Below, in pieces: positions 28,691 through 43,900 of a stretch of DNA of 64,000 nt. Position 1 is the stretch's first letter; each line of letters begins with the position of its first letter. Source of the DNA: Anarhynchus alexandrinus (lineage: Eukaryota > Chordata > Aves > Charadriiformes > Charadriidae); assembly GCA_008711295.1 (NCBI GenBank), contig VUYV01000062.1, positions 1,270,025-1,334,024 on the forward strand. The letters run 5' to 3'. Under the pieces are notes generated by a model. That model did not search any database and was not told the DNA's origin. It saw only the letters and a list, made by a program, of their open reading frames with translations. A program made the position numbers and the translations under genes.

Positions 28691-31600
28691 GGTAGCTCAG
28701 GGCTGGCTAATTCCCTCCTCTCGCCAGCTGGGCTCCTCCAGGGGAAAGGAGACAAAGGGGAGCAAGAGGGGGATGCTGGGCCTGAACTAGGGCAGCACAT
28801 GTTGCGTTTGCTACCGCTACTGCTGTCTACCGAGGGGGGGGAGAAGAAAAACAACAACAACAGGAATAAAAAGCACACCACCATTGTGTTATTTACTGCT
28901 CGGGCTTACTGGCTGTAATCAAAATAATTTAAAATGTCCACTTTGCAGAAGCTATTATAAAAATATATGCATTTCAAATATCTTTCTTTTTGCAGCCAGA
29001 CTACTCACGTCTTGTGCTGGGCAGCGGCACACAGAGGAAGGACGGCACCGGGGAGCACCCGGAGCACACAGTGAATAAAGCTTCATTGTTCAGCTTTGAA
29101 ACTGTAGATGCAATGGGCCAAGTCCAGTGGTAACACAGGCTGGGCCAACTGCTTTAACTTCGTTACATCCACATGTGCTTATGCCAGCCATTACATTGAC
29201 CCACCATGCAAATCGAACAAATCTTTTAGAAGGTCTCTTTTTTCCTCTGAAACAAACCGATCTACCTCAAAATGCACTCTAACATTCAAATAGGGCCAGT
29301 TGCCCTCCAGCTGCTGCTCTTCAAACATATTGGGCTATTCAGAAAACAAAATCAAAGAAAGCTGGTATTATTTTGTGAGTGATGCACAAAGACGTTGCTG
29401 TGCTAATATAATTTGGATTCAAAAAAATTAACATTTCTCAGATTGAAAAGTAATGGGGTTTGTAATAAAAATGAAAGCATTTACATAGACAGTTGAAAGC
29501 AAAGACTGTCTCCTTTTGTAAGCTCGATTTAGACCTTGCACCGATTTTCTTGTTTAACTTCTAGATTCTTTTTATTGCACCGCTTTCTCATACTTTTCAA
29601 TTTAAAAAGAATTAGGAAACTTTAAGCCCCAGAAACAACCTACCTTGACTTCCTATACAAACAAGATACTAAATTACTAAAGGCCTAAACTGAAGAAATT
29701 AGGGAAAACTCATTATCATTAATCTCTTTATGGAATGAAAAATAGCCTTGTTAATTTTAACTTGCCATATTAAATTGAAGAAAAGACCTATAATGAACTG
29801 AGAAGGAAATTCTAAGGTATTTTACCAGAGTAATATTTTAGTGGGAAGATATATTTTAGATGTGGTGTGACATGTCTGGCAATGATGGTTAGAATAATAA
29901 TTTTACATTAATGCAATCAAAGGAATGTAGCAGAATGAGAAAAATCACTTTCAAAAAGGAGATTAAAGTCATTAAAAATGGCTAATCCTGCAAAGTGGGA
30001 CTGTTCTAAAATAGAGAATCACATGGCTGGTGCAAGGCTTTTGTCATTTGCGCATAAGAGAATCAAAACAAGTATTAAAAGGGTAAGAAAATTCAATAAA
30101 AAGTTTAATTAGGAAAAAAAGAGCATTAAGGAAGCTTCAGAATGTCAGTAGTCCTCAGGATATATGTGTGGGTCATGAAGCTTAAAGGGCCAAACTTGAT
30201 AATCAATCTCCAAGTGGTACAGTAATTTAGCAACTTAATGTTCAGCACGTTTACGGGACTGCAAGCATTTATCATCATCACTGAGGAGCTAATTCCAGCC
30301 TCAATGCATTCAATAGATGTATTTTTCCTTCTAATAAGAGCAATTTGGCAAACTGCGGTATAAATCATACTTCATTCTCTGTTTATCTTCCAGATAACAT
30401 AAGCCAAGTTCAGAAATATACTCGTGAAGCTAAAACAATAAAACGAAGTCTTAAAAAATGTGATTTCTCTTAGAAAGGAGACAAACAGCACATCACAGAT
30501 TGCCAGGAGTAAGCAGCACTGTCACCTCAGCAAACACTGATGACATTGATATATTTATTATTTCAAAGTTATTTTGCTAATAGAAATAAAATCAACCAGA
30601 CAAAATTTCATAGTCCCTGCAAACACTTTGCCCCACCTCCCTGCTCAAAGCTAGCTGGAAACATTATGCTCCCGGCAGACTTTGAGCCGGGCCGCATTTG
30701 AAGGGGTTGCAGAGGGACAGGCTTGCTCAGCTGCCCGGTCACCCACGCGGCCCCAGCCCTGGGGTCAGCATTCATGGGCAGGGGCTGCACAAACCCGGGC
30801 TACCCCCCAGCCGGCTGCTTCTTCTCGTAAGAACAAAAGGTATATCCACAGAGACCCCATTTGCTGGCCCAGACCTGAAGTTCGTCCTTGCCTAAACCCT
30901 CTTGTTTACCAATGTAGAGCATCATTGGGTTCCCCTCCAGTGAAACCCACCCCTACTCTCTCCCTGCTATGCGTGGAGGGTTCAGGTGGCTCTTTCACAG
31001 GGCCTCCATACGTCCCCCCATGCCACAGGCAGCTCGCACTGTGGCCAACGCAACATGGGAAACCAGTTTATTCCAGCTGGTTTGGGTACAAACCGCAGCA
31101 CAGACTGAGCACTACAGGGCTCAGAAGCAACTGCACAACCTGCCCAGGCATCAACAAAATATCCAGGGTTTAGCCAAAGAGGCAACTTTGAGGTTCCTCT
31201 CCTGAGCCCAGAAGGCATCTCCATACAGGACAATAAACCATGGAGGTTAGATTTGGAAGGTGCTCTTATTCTATCAGGTTTATTCCTCGAGCAAAGAGCT
31301 AGCACACAAAGCAAATAGATAAATTAACAAAAACAAAAAATCAATTGTTGAGGAAAGGATTACTATTTGATTTAAGTTCAGATTCCTGGTTCTCTCCAAG
31401 CCTTTCAATGGCACACAAGTTTAAAATGGTCAAAGCACTCAAATTGCTTTAGGCTATTGAGAGTTATGGAATTCTAGCACCCAAAACCCTAAGTTACTTT
31501 AGAAAATGAGTTCAGCATCGTAAGACACGCTTCTGAACTGTGTTTCAGTTCCTCATCTCCATAATAGAAAAAAGCCATCTGCTCCTCAAGGGCAAATTGT

Positions 31601-34600
31601 AGGGCTTACTTCTGGATAGCTGTGAAACCCCGAGACATCCTCGCATGGAAGGCCTGATAGAAATGCTATCAATTTAAATAATTATTATTATCACAGATGC
31701 TTAGCTATGAGAATACAACACAGAAACTGAGGGCTGAGAAATCTTCAGGACTGGTTACAGCAAATTTTGCATCGCTGCACTATGTATTAAAGCCAAGGAT
31801 AGATCATTACAGTGGATTACAGTAAGAACCTCACATAGCATACGCCACTCATTTACACTGCAGTGCTGGTGTGAAATAATGCAAATCAAGTTTACATAGC
31901 AAATGTTTTAAGTTTCAATATTTTCAGTGCACTATGACAGCTTTTTACTTCTATGTTTTGTTGGAGTGTTTAGCTCCATTTTTCTGCACATTTCCCGCAC
32001 AGTTTTAACAAATTAAATAATAAAAAATACCATTAACATTCCAAACTCAATTTTCTATGCATATATTAGCTTCACAGAATGTTTTTGTTTGTTGTATCAC
32101 AGAAGGCAATAGTGGACTGCGAACCACCAGCTCTTGCGGCAGTGGAGGCCTCTCCATGTTGACACCGCACCGATCTCTGAACGTTATAGTAACTGCTGGG
32201 CTGGGACCGAAACCCAGCATTAATGCGCACTCAAACACACTTCGCCAAACAATGGAAAAAAGATTTCTACAACTCATTTATAATTATGCCTACAAAAATA
32301 CCATGCAACTGTCCCCCAGAGCTGGTCAACCCACCCGAGGCCAAGGCACCAAGGCACAAGTCCAGGCTGCTCTGCACAACTCTATACGCAGCTTCAGTCT
32401 TCAGCAACATCAGCTCCTTCACAAAACAGGCTTCACAGTTTTTTATTTCAAGGGACTATGCCATTTTTTAAATATAGAAATAAAAACATATATAAAATGT
32501 TCAAAGCAAACCTAAAATTGGATAAAAATCTAAGAGGTGCTAATATAAGTGGCACCACAGGCAGTGCTTTCATGATTATCTGTGACTCGAGAAAAATGCA
32601 GTTGTACCTAATTATATGCTTATGTGGTAGGCATTTTTGTTGGACTAAATTACCAACAGTTAGTGACTCTTTTTCCAACTTCTCAGCTTTGCACTGCAAT
32701 TCATTTTTAAGCAAAGTTTTTAAAAAAGACAGACAGACGTCTGGCTCAATGGAAAGTATATATAATCTAATTTTTCTTCTCATGCAGAGAGTAACTTGGT
32801 ATTTAGAATACAAAATCAGCACAAGATGTAGCGCAGAATTTCAAACATTAAACTTGCTGGGATATCTGCCACAGATAAACTGTTACACATAGATGGTTTA
32901 AACCTCGCTGTCTTTGTTTAAACCTTTCAATAGTGATCAAAGACACATCTAATTAGTCTTTTTTATGCTGCAAGTTAAAAGTACACACAAAGACGCCTAT
33001 TGAAGCTTAGCTGATATATAGAAACTTGTTAAGCCAGAGTAACGCAAGCCTGAGCCCTTGTCTCCCGTTAGCAGAGATATCAAGACTCAGTAAGGACCAT
33101 CAATAGGATGATACATAATTCCATACAGATGATAAAATCAGAAAGTTATTTTTAACATAGCTTTTTCTTACGTCAAACAGTCTGTATTTTGCTGGTAACA
33201 AAAAATTAACATATCATTAAATAAGTTATTTCACACTTCAATAAATGGCATAATAAAGGGTGGAGGAGAAAGTTTTATGTTAGATCTAGGAATAAACTAA
33301 ATGCTTTCAGAGTTGAATCACTGTTTTTCTTTACTCCCTTTGGAAAAGCAGCAGATACTATATTCTGCTGTGCATCATGGACTTGGGACTGAAAACAGCT
33401 GCACTCTAATTACATGTAAAGTGTACCAAAACATTCCTTTTATCACAGACTGTAAATCTGTTAGCATCTGTCTCTCCTTTGTTTCTTCCACAAGATACAA
33501 GCTTGTTTCTACATTTTTCTCACCTGTAGCGGTGATTAAAATTCATTATAAATGAAAGGAGTGAACACTAAAACAAGTTCCTCTGTGTACAGTTCTAAAC
33601 TCAAATTAGAAACAGCTGTTTGCTAATTCATGCAGTGATGTTTTGTCGTGCTCTGTGAATCAATAATAACTCACCCTATTTCTACCAAAATGTTAGGATT
33701 ATACATATATTTTGCTTAGCAATTTGCTCTTCAGAAACATTCAAATGCACATTCAGTCTTTTTTAAGCGAGATTAGAAGGTGATACCAGCAAAATCATCA
33801 ATGAATTAACAGAAAAATCTTAATAGCTTGCTGCTTGTGCTTACCCTGCTACCTAGAGGCTCCTGTGCCATTCTTGCCTGCTTTGATACCTACAGAGCAT
33901 TTAGCAAGAAGGCACGTTGTAAGACAGATGTAAAAGAACAAAACTGTTTACGGGGTCACACGCAAACATCACAGATGTAATAGTCACACTGAGAGAGTAC
34001 TAGAAAATTGGAGTTTCAGCTATAACGTACAACTTTCAAACATAAGGAATGACAAAGCCCTTAGGAAAATAATCCTAGTAGAATAATTATTACTTATAAT
34101 AATTAGTTATAAAATTAGTTATAATAAATGGTAATACTTATGCTAATTGTTACTAATATTTCTTCATATTATGTTAGCCAGAGCACAAACTTCATATGAC
34201 CCTATTGGCCTTACACTCGCACAATTATATTCTGCACTTCTTACTACTTGATGTCAACATTTATCATGATTTCAACACTTGATTATACAAAACAAAGAGA
34301 CAACACAGAGCGGTTAAGAGCTTTGCCTGCTTCATTTTTTATCTAAACCTAAGGGTAACAAGCGGGGCGGTTGCAATGTTTATAGCAGACCCCGTGGCAG
34401 ATTTGCAGAGCCTGCCCTCATCGCAGCAGGACCGGGGCCATCCCTGCCCCCTGCACTGCCCCCTTTACAGAGCCAAAGGTCCAGCCCGGAGCAGCGGAAG
34501 AGCATCAGCCTCCATAAAGGTCTCTCCAGTACATGCAAGTCCTTTTCTCATCTATACATAAAGATGTTTTCCCTTCCTTGTGTTTTGTTACTGTTAGCAG

Positions 34601-36077
34601 GGAGGGCGCTTCCCGTAAAGCACAAACCCAAGCCCCAAGACTCTGAACCACTCTGGCCAGCAGAAGAGCCTTTCTGGTGGGATGAAATGCATGAGATGAA
34701 TTTCCTAGATTTATGATTTCCTCCCTCCCATCTGATCGGGCAGCTCTCAGATACAGCAGGCACCTGTTCTCAGGCTGTTTTGCTGAGTACCCTCAGGCAC
34801 ATGCGGTCACAGACTCAGCTCACGTTCTTTCCTTCAGTTCACACCCATAACTGAGCATCAGAGATAGAGACTAGCTGCTGTTTGGAGAAACTCAATGAAT
34901 AGAGAATCCAAAATTAAAGAGAGACAGAATTTTCCCCATGAACTGACCAGATCGGTGTGATTTAATTTAGTGCTTAATGTGCTCATTTTCATGTTTCTGA
35001 ATTGTACTTTCAAGTGAAGATTAAGTCATCAATTACAATCCATTTAGCTCATTCATAAAATTCATTTAAGGGTCATATCCTGCATGGTGAGCAGGGAGCC
35101 CTGGAAGCCGGCGCTGACAAGGACAGGCAGCACTTTCTCACAGGATATTCAGCTTGTGCAGAATCAAGTCAGAGCTCGTTTTGATGGCGTGGGCAGCAGT
35201 CTGGAGGAGTAAGTGCCTTTAAAACTGGGGCAGTGGCAAACTAGGACAAAGTGAGTTTTGCCAAGACTTCTCCAATAAGCTGCTGTTACTACTAAGACAA
35301 ACACATATCTACCTCTGTGCTGGTAGACAATATTAGAGTGGTGTTTCCATTTCTGCAGAGCTCTCTTTTAACTTTTTGGCCATCTATCAACTCTCAGACA
35401 AAAGAACCACTAATAATGGAGAAAACTGGGACCAGACACCACAACTGTTCTGTGTCTTCTGGCTGGGGTCATCACAAGTGACTAGATTGCTAGGATGGCT
35501 TTCTATGATGAGATCTTCAACTTATGCTATGCAGTTACCTGACCTCTAGGAAAATCGGTTTGCAGTCCCTGTCTTTAACATACGAAAAGTACTTTCCCAA
35601 GAACAGACTTCTGCTCCTAAATGAGTACTTTCCAGTGCTCAGCAGAAGAGATGTCAATTGCCATGTTCCAAACCTGAGAAAAACCTCATGTTTCAAACCT
35701 CAACCCTGCACAGGACTTTACTGCCAAGCTTTCCGGCCTGAAGAATTTAAAGCTGGTCATATTATTAGAGCAAGTTGCAGGGGAAAATAAAACCAGCTTG
35801 TTAAGTTAGAAAGAGCAGGCTGTTCCAGACTCTCATTTTGATCTAGGTGGGAAAACTGTGACGCACTTCCAAACTTAATGGGTTGACGTTCATGATGAAT
35901 AGACCTAATGCTGAAAAACACATGTTGGCTGAAATTACTCAGCAATAAACAAACAGTAAAAAACAACAACATCCAGATTGTATACTGCCTTCAAAGAACC
36001 AGGGAAGAAAAATCAATAAATTACATGTGACAGACAGTATCAAGTAACCTGGTTTATAGCTACGCATATGCATTATT

Positions 36078-36172
36078 GGTCTGACTTCCAAAATGTGTTG
36101 CGTATTCACATCAGTCCTATTGAAATCAATAGGAACAGCAGTTGCTCAACACTTCTGAAAATTCAAATGACC
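36078..36172. mobile_element. Palindromic MITE remnant
   Basis: The element is centred on the perfect palindrome cctattgaaatcaatagg (36116-36133). Outside it, cttccaaaatgtgttg on the left pairs with the reverse complement of caacacttctgaaaat on the right. This is the pattern of amniote MITEs carrying attgaagtcaat cores and ctcagcacttctgaaaat arms. It is old and diverged. Confidence 0.6.
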
Positions 36173-39100
36173 TAAATATGAAATATAGCCAGTTCCACAT
36201 AGAGATATTTTCAGAAAGGTGCGTGTATTCCCCGTCCCTTTCATGAATTCACAGTCAAGATTTCACACAAACATTGTGAATGGAAATGAAGCTGCACTTG
36301 CAAACATCCCAGCTTCCACTAGTCTGGCGGGTGTAGCTCCTTGAGGCCTTCAACCCCCCGGTGTTGGAGGAGCTCACGTGCCCCAGTGAACCCAGCGGGT
36401 ATCGCTGGACCTAATGAAGCCACCAGCTCCACCTCACCCAAGCCTGGAGAGAGGGTTTGCTTCAGCTAAGCAAATCTCCCATTCCTTGAGGATGGTATGT
36501 GTTACAGCAAAGTACAATAGCTAAGACTCTGGGTTTGCTAAAGTGAACAATTTTTTAAAAATATTTCATTTAAAATTAAAAAAGAACACCCGCAAATGTA
36601 AAAGCACACTGCTGAATATGAAGCACATTCTTGAGTGTCATTTAGATAAACAGTGGTCATGAATCTGCACCATGTTTGTGACTGGCTTGAGGGGAACTGC
36701 ATTAAACAGAGGTGGGAAGGAAGTTCTCCACTTATCAACACCTGACAGAAATAACTGAAAGGTTTAAAAAGAAAATAACTACAGATTTTATGCTATGCAA
36801 GATGAAAGCCAAACAGCGTGGCTTGCCTAGGAGAGATGTGTATTCCATGCTGTATGGTAATACTACTTCTTTTTCACTACCAGTATCCATCATTTTAAAT
36901 AACAAATGGCCTTTAAAACAAGCAAGCAAACAAAAAGTGTTTGCCACCTGGTAAGAATCTTTCTCGGTACATCAGTGTTCCCCTACAACAAACGTGCCGC
37001 ATGAGAGACCTTTCAAGTTTAACCGGCAGTGACCCGGCATCTATGATCTGAGGACTTGCACTGCACCACACAACAAAACCATCCGCTGAAAGCTGCTCTC
37101 TTCTTCCAACACATCTTTGCCCTTTTGACTGAAGGACCCAGCGACAAATCGTGTGACTGCGCTCTCAGGTTTTCAAAAGAAGAGCTGCAGCGACAGATAA
37201 GGTCTGTCTTCACAGGGCTCACGCCCGTGTTGGCACAGCCCAAGGAGGGATCCCACGACCGACCTTGCCGAGCGCCGGTGTAGGCTGTGGAGGATGACCC
37301 CAGCAGTGCCCACTCCGCAGCACGGTGGGGTCATGGTGCACCGGATAGCCCTCTCCTGCAGGCACCACGCAGTGAGGCGAGATCAGCCCACGCTGTGCCC
37401 CATCTCCTACACCGTGAGTCTGCAGAGAGACTTTTTGAGCCTCTCTAAATTCTTTAGGGACTTCTCAGGATGTCAGCCAGCACCGACCACGCTCCGGAGA
37501 AAGCCTCCCGTAGGGAGGATGCTCATCAGTGCAGGCAGGCAGGCAGGGGGAGCGCAGCTGGGGAGCCAGAGTGAATCCAACCAGGAGACGACAGCCCCTC
37601 CGGCCCCGCTGTGCTCCTGCCAAGAGAGACGCAGAGCCCGGCAGAAACCTCCTCTCCAGTCGCGGCTGCGCTTCCAGCCTCAGCTGCAGGTACCACACTG
37701 CCCACGCACCGGAACAGGACGGCGCTTTCCTTAAAGTTCCCTAACAGCAAAGGTATCTTCCTCCTGAATTGTTTAATATTGTTTTAGGTGCCGATTGTCT
37801 GTATGCAGATCACTCTAGTTTAACCAACAATGTAGGTTTCCTTCTGATCACATGTGTGTGGTTGGTTTTTTTCCTCCCACAAATGTGAATTGTAAGATTT
37901 ATTCTAGTTAGTAACTGTCTTTGTGCCTTGGCCACGGATACATGAGAGAGTGAATTTATAATGCAGAAAGGTGCAGGGCACAATTATTTGTTTAAATGGG
38001 ATTACAATTAGGGTTGGAGCATACATTGAATCATCTCGATTTATCCCTGAAGAGAAGGAGGGACAGCAAACATCTTGGCACTTGCAAACAAATGTCTCTT
38101 TCCCTACAGTCTCTCCCAAACAGCACTCCTTCCATTTGAGAGCAGTCTCACACAGATATTGGCACGGATATCAGAGAATTAAATGAAATAAAGAGAAAAG
38201 CTATAGTCAATAGCTTTCTCTCTGCCCACATAATGAGGACTGGCTATACTTAAAAAAAAGTATCTGGGAATGTTCATAGACTAAACAACTCAGTAAAAGG
38301 AATGAGGAGGCAGTGGGAAGAGAGGTAAAATGCATCTTGATACTAAAGGTACAGAAAGCATTCAGCTTTTTATATAGGAGTCCTCTAAATTAAAAATTAG
38401 GTGGAAGCTGGAGGTGGGTGTTTGGGATGCGGGGACAGAGGAAAAAATGGTCAAAAAACCCAAAACAGTAAAAGCAAAACACAAAATAAGAAAAAAAACC
38501 CCACACCCAAACAAACCAAAAAAACCCTCAGAGGCGTCAGAGGTTTGACACATACACACATGCACCTCCAGAACCAGATGTGTTCAAGAAACCATCTCCA
38601 GTCACTTAATGGCTGGAAACACGCGCTCCCCTCCCCACCCCAGGTAAATTAATAATTTCTTTTGTTGTTTTTCTCCAGATGTAAAAAGGCTTTGTACCTG
38701 CACCCAGGTCTCTGGTGCCCAGAATGCCCAGAAATCCCATGTACAAGTGTGGCAGAGAGTAGGTCCCCAAAACCTACTTCAGATACCTGAAAAAGACTGC
38801 ATCCCACCTCTACTGTCATAAAGACGGAAAACAGTGACACGCTTGCTGTCTAAAAGAAGAAATGTTGTCAATAAGCCGGACATAACTGAGGGGGCAATTT
38901 AAATTTTGGGGAGAAATGAAAATTGTTTTCATAAGCAACACGAAGAGTTTTAAAGCTCAGACCAGCTTCACTTACAAAAACCCTACCATCCTAAATACCC
39001 CTAAATACCGAAAAACCTTTGCCCCCTCCCGGGAATCCATTTGGTTTTGTCATGCCCCTTTCCCAGACCCACAGCTCCCTGCTCAGACAGAACCACAGAC

Positions 39101-40689
39101 TGGGCAACTCTGGTGTCTCCCGTAAGAGAGCGACAGAACAAGCTACCCCAGATACAATTAACTTTTTCTTGGTTTTGTTTGTTTTGAGTACCAAGAGTTA
39201 TGAAGTATCAGCCTCGGCTCCCCATCAAGACTGAATTATCTGTCTGTATTTAAGATGGGAGTTCAACTACTTCTGTTGAAAAATGGAAACTCCACCTCAG
39301 TCATGGAGCATCTGAGTATAAAACTAATCTTCTGAGTAGTAAATATTAGACTGACATACAGCAGTAACTACAATTTCAAACAATTCACTCTAGCAACTGG
39401 GGTCCTGGATTCCTGGGTGCTGACTGTTAAAGACACATCAGACTTTTCTTTTTTTTTTCACCCATTATTTAGGATTATCCCACCTTGTATCTTTGGATTT
39501 CCTATGAACATAACCATAGCCCCAGACCTCCTGGCTGCCTGAAATCAGGAAGGTTGCAACATCATGTCTACCTTGAAGTCACTGTACACGGACTTAAGAG
39601 TGACTCCATCTTAATTCAGTTCTTTGGCTGGAATTAGTATACGGGATCTGATCTGATTTTGTTCTTACTGTGTTGCTTTGTATCAAAACACCCATTTTCC
39701 AGTGGGTGGTGCCTAACAAAATACGAAGCAGAGGTGTGAGCACAAAGGAAAGAGCTATTATAAATGCACAGAAACACACCATGTCAACACACACCAGCTG
39801 CCCAATACGTACAAAAGCATTAAAAAAAGACAACTGAGTCATTATTTTAGAGTTTTGCTACATTTTCCATTTAAAAACATTTTACTATCTATTTAATGTC
39901 ATTAGAGAACCTTCCATTGCAAACACCGGAAAGCAGACACCTCCTAACCATCCTTACACAAATTCCTGTCAAAAATTTTTGTGCAAAGTGTTATCAGGTA
40001 ACAATATTTACCATGTACAGTAATTATGAAAAACTCTGAGATTGTGTAATTATGTATTTTAATTACATGATCTGATTAGCTTTTTTAATCACTTCATAAA
40101 AAGAAAGGAAATTCACTGAGGTTGTCAGAAAGTTAATAAAAATAAGGTAATTCACGGCTAAGGCTCACCATGGTGCCTTTCTAACTACTTCCTTGCTACA
40201 CCCCACTGTGCCTAGGTATTGGAGGTCAACTATAAGTATTAATTTCCTTACTTTTATTAACTTTGGTGACAACAGTTGTGCTCTTTTGGCATGGGTTTGT
40301 TTCGTTAGAAAACACTTTTCATCTAGCTGAACGATATTTTAAGAGATGCAGACTCCTCAAAACCAAGAACCTGGTTGACCTGAAACCCACCAAGAGACCC
40401 AGCCTTGCCCTGCTCTGTCCCCAGCCCCTTTCAAGGGACATTAGGGGAAGTCGCTGCGGGGTGGGTCACTGTCCACCTGTGCCATGCAAGCCAGCCCACA
40501 AACTCCACAAAATTTAGCAACGTCAAACAATATATTAACAAAGCTGGCTGATCACATGAAATCAGGGCCATCAAGATGCATGGAAAGTCAACACAATGCT
40601 AGGAGAAGACAATGGAAATCAGCCCAAGAGTTGGATAGATGGAGGCAGGCAGCTGAGCCCAGGGCAACCAGCAGAGACGAGGTAGGTGG

Positions 40690-40990
40690 CAGAAAATGGT
40701 GCCTGTCCCTACGGGCTCTTCCAGCCGCAGCGGCCGCCGCAGCGCCCGCAGGCCTGGCCCGAGGAAGGGGAGGACTTGGCAGCAGCGAGAGGCACAATTT
40801 CTGTAGGAGCCAGGACAGCCAGCTGCCTGCCCCGGGCAGCAGAAATCACCCAGGGATCCGACTATGGAACATAAGCAGCTCCTCAAAACCGTTCCACCGG
40901 CTGCCTGCAGTGCAAACCGGGGGCTGACGAGCGTGGGTGTGCGGAGAGGGCTGGGGGGTAAGGAGAGGGGTGCAAGGGTACGCCATCTTC
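40690..40990. other. Small GC-rich, CpG-containing patch
   Basis: GC content rises locally, with a GCAGCGGCCGCCGCAGCG core at about 40728-40745 in AT-rich intron. It is too short for a typical CpG island, and no domain is seen in the overlapping frames. It may be a regulatory patch. Confidence 0.3.
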
Positions 40991-43900
40991 ACCCGCTCCT
41001 GAGGCAGGACCGAGCACGGCTGTTTCAGCTCTGGAAAACAATTTTTCTAACTTTTGGATGCGGTTCTGCTCTAAGGAAACATTTTGTTTATATCCAAACT
41101 GGGAGTCTATAATGTAATACTTGGCTATTGGATTCAGCAGCTCTGTTTTACTCATTTTTGGTTCACCCTCTCCCCCCGCCAGCCCTTCTTTATTTTCCTC
41201 CTTCTTCCTCTTTTTACCTTTCCACCCCCTCTCCCTTGATTCTCCAGGGAGAACAAATCACTTTGGGAGGTTTAATGGACTGACAAGAACAGAAATTTAA
41301 TCGGGGTGTGCGTGCACGGGCCAGGCAGATCAGAAACAACCGCGGTGCAATCCATTTGGGCTGCCCCACCTGTGACCCCGTCCAGGCCGGGCACCCCCTC
41401 TCCGCGGGGGCGAGACAGGGTGAGGTCCTGAACGCTCGCGCAGGACCTTGGTGTTGCCTGCTTCAGGAGGAGAGGACTGCCAGATGCTGACAAGCCAAGA
41501 GCGGTTATTTCAGGAGACTTTTTTTTAATATAGAAACAGCTGACACAAAATGCATCTCACTGGGGAGGGAAACCATGCTCCCAGAAGTAAAAGACCACTA
41601 AAAAGCCTCTTTTTTCCAAGAGAAATCTAAAACAGTTTGGGGCCAGATATCACTTAGGTTTTTCATTTCCATTTTAGGAGACTTGCACAGTGTCCTTCCA
41701 GTCTTGCCCCATCCGTGGAGAATATTAAAGCCTGCTGCAGCCTAAAAGGGGCAGATGTGGGCAGATTAAGAGATGGTGCAAAGTGTTTTCAGAAAGTAGA
41801 AACAACCCCAAAGAAAATCTGTCTCAGACAAAACGGCCACTCATAGGGAAGCCGCGCTCGAGCCTCGCTGGGAGCAGCACCCTTTGCTGCAAAACATCTC
41901 CCCTCGCCGTGCACCAGCTCTGGGGCAACAGGGGCACACGTTCTGCTGCTGCCTGAGAAAGGACATTTAAAAGGAGAGGGCACAAAATGATTTAAACAAG
42001 CTTTTGTACAGAAAATGGAAAACATTGTGTGCAACAACATGACTCCTTTCCCTTTGTATACCATTTGCTGTTACAGATTACATTTGCAAAGTATAGCTTT
42101 CAATATAGTGTAGCCAAAAGCAACCTAACAGCATAATTTTCTTCCCGGGTACTTTACTTTTGAATTCTTCCACGAACAATGAAACGGAGATTTGGAAAAA
42201 ATCGGAAAACAAAGAACCCCCTTCTTCCCATGTGCTTGTAAACTTGTGTAAACTTACAAGAGACCATCTTTTAAACAACCGACATGATTTACTCTTGCTT
42301 GTGGTGCAGATGCTGGCTACTGCCAGTAAATCTTAATGGCACACCGTGAGTGATACCTGACACTCTGCAAACTTACTACTACAAAGAACTTGCTCAGTTG
42401 AAGGTATTTGTAATGTTTTTCTTTCACCTTTGCCTGTATTTTCACTTTTGGTCTTTTATATGGCATCGCTACTCAATGAAGCTACAATATATCTGTGACG
42501 CTTACTTTAAAGCTTGCTTTTCTGTGCAGTTGGATGGCATAAAAAGAACCATGAAACTATGGCTTTTAAAACAGTTTTCCTTACTGACAGTGCAGATTAA
42601 GAGAGCTATAAAAGACAATTACCAAGGACAAATATCAGTTATTTCCAAAAACCAAAAGCATTTTCTAGCATGAATCACAACCAACCTCTAACCCAAGATA
42701 TCCAAAGAGCAAAATCTCTATCCTTGCACGTACTCAGCCTTGCCATTTGAAACTGCACTGTGCTCCTTACTAATCATCTCAAAATGATCCAAACACTTTC
42801 CAGGATCTTATTGTATAACAAGTTATTTTCTAACAGAAATCAGTAATTTTACAAGTTACCATGTATTTTTGGCTTCTATCCCTCCCCTCCACTTACGTTT
42901 TTCATCTTGTTTCTTTCTGCCATTTCTCCATCTCCTCCAAAGCCAAATTATTAGACTGCAAATGGGGGACAGGTCCAGACACCCAAGGGGCGACCAAGAT
43001 CTTCTCTCCTGGGGAAACTACCATAGTGAACTCAACGACTATCTGTGATGTTTGCTGGTACTAGGGAATAATATTTCCCTTGGGCACTTTCTGGATAGAG
43101 TCTACCACCTGGGTTAAGTCATTATTACAATCAAGCAGAAAAAAAAGGGAGGGAGAGAAAAGATGAAAAAACACTACAGCAAGCATCATTAAAGCTCATC
43201 AAAAGTGCATTAGAGAACACCTGATAATATACTCTGAACATTAATGATCCTTACGATATACCATATTAATGCAGATGTTATCTGAATTTATGGAAACAAA
43301 ATTTTCCATTCACACATTTCCCTAAAATAAGTGTTAGGAAAAAAAATCTCTCTCAAACTATTAGTTGCCAGCATTTTTTTTCTGTCCCTGGAAACAAATA
43401 AATAAAATAATGCCTCTGAACCTGTATGTGTTGCTGATCACAAATCTCAAACCAGTACTCTGACTTCGGGATGCTTCTTGGCATTCACTGGCAACGTGTT
43501 ACAGTTAAAATGGACAACAGTAAGCCAATATTAATAAAAAGGTTGTGATTGTGTTGGCTTAAAGTGGACTATTATCGCTACTAAGATCAATTTTACTGGC
43601 AGCCTTAAACTCTCTGATACTGGGCAGCAATTTCCCTTGCAATTTTTCCCCCTTCACGTTATGAGGGAGATGCATGAATGCCACAGAATTGATAGTACGA
43701 CTCTGTTATAAGGTGCTAAGTGCCAGGTTATAGCAAGAACAGCTCAGTTGTCTGAAGAGCCTAATACTTCAACCAATAACTGAAATGGAGGTCAAAAAAT
43801 TAATTCTAGGCGCTGCTCAAGTCCTACGTTCCTCCTTTACGGAGACTGCAAATCATGTCAAGTTCTGCATAAATAGGTTTTGTGGGGGTATTAGAGGGTG

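Noticed and set aside
41160..41255. Strong pyrimidine tract ending in CTCCAG on the plus strand, resembling a splice acceptor
   Set aside because: It is on the strand opposite to the gene, and no downstream open frame with recognisable content follows.
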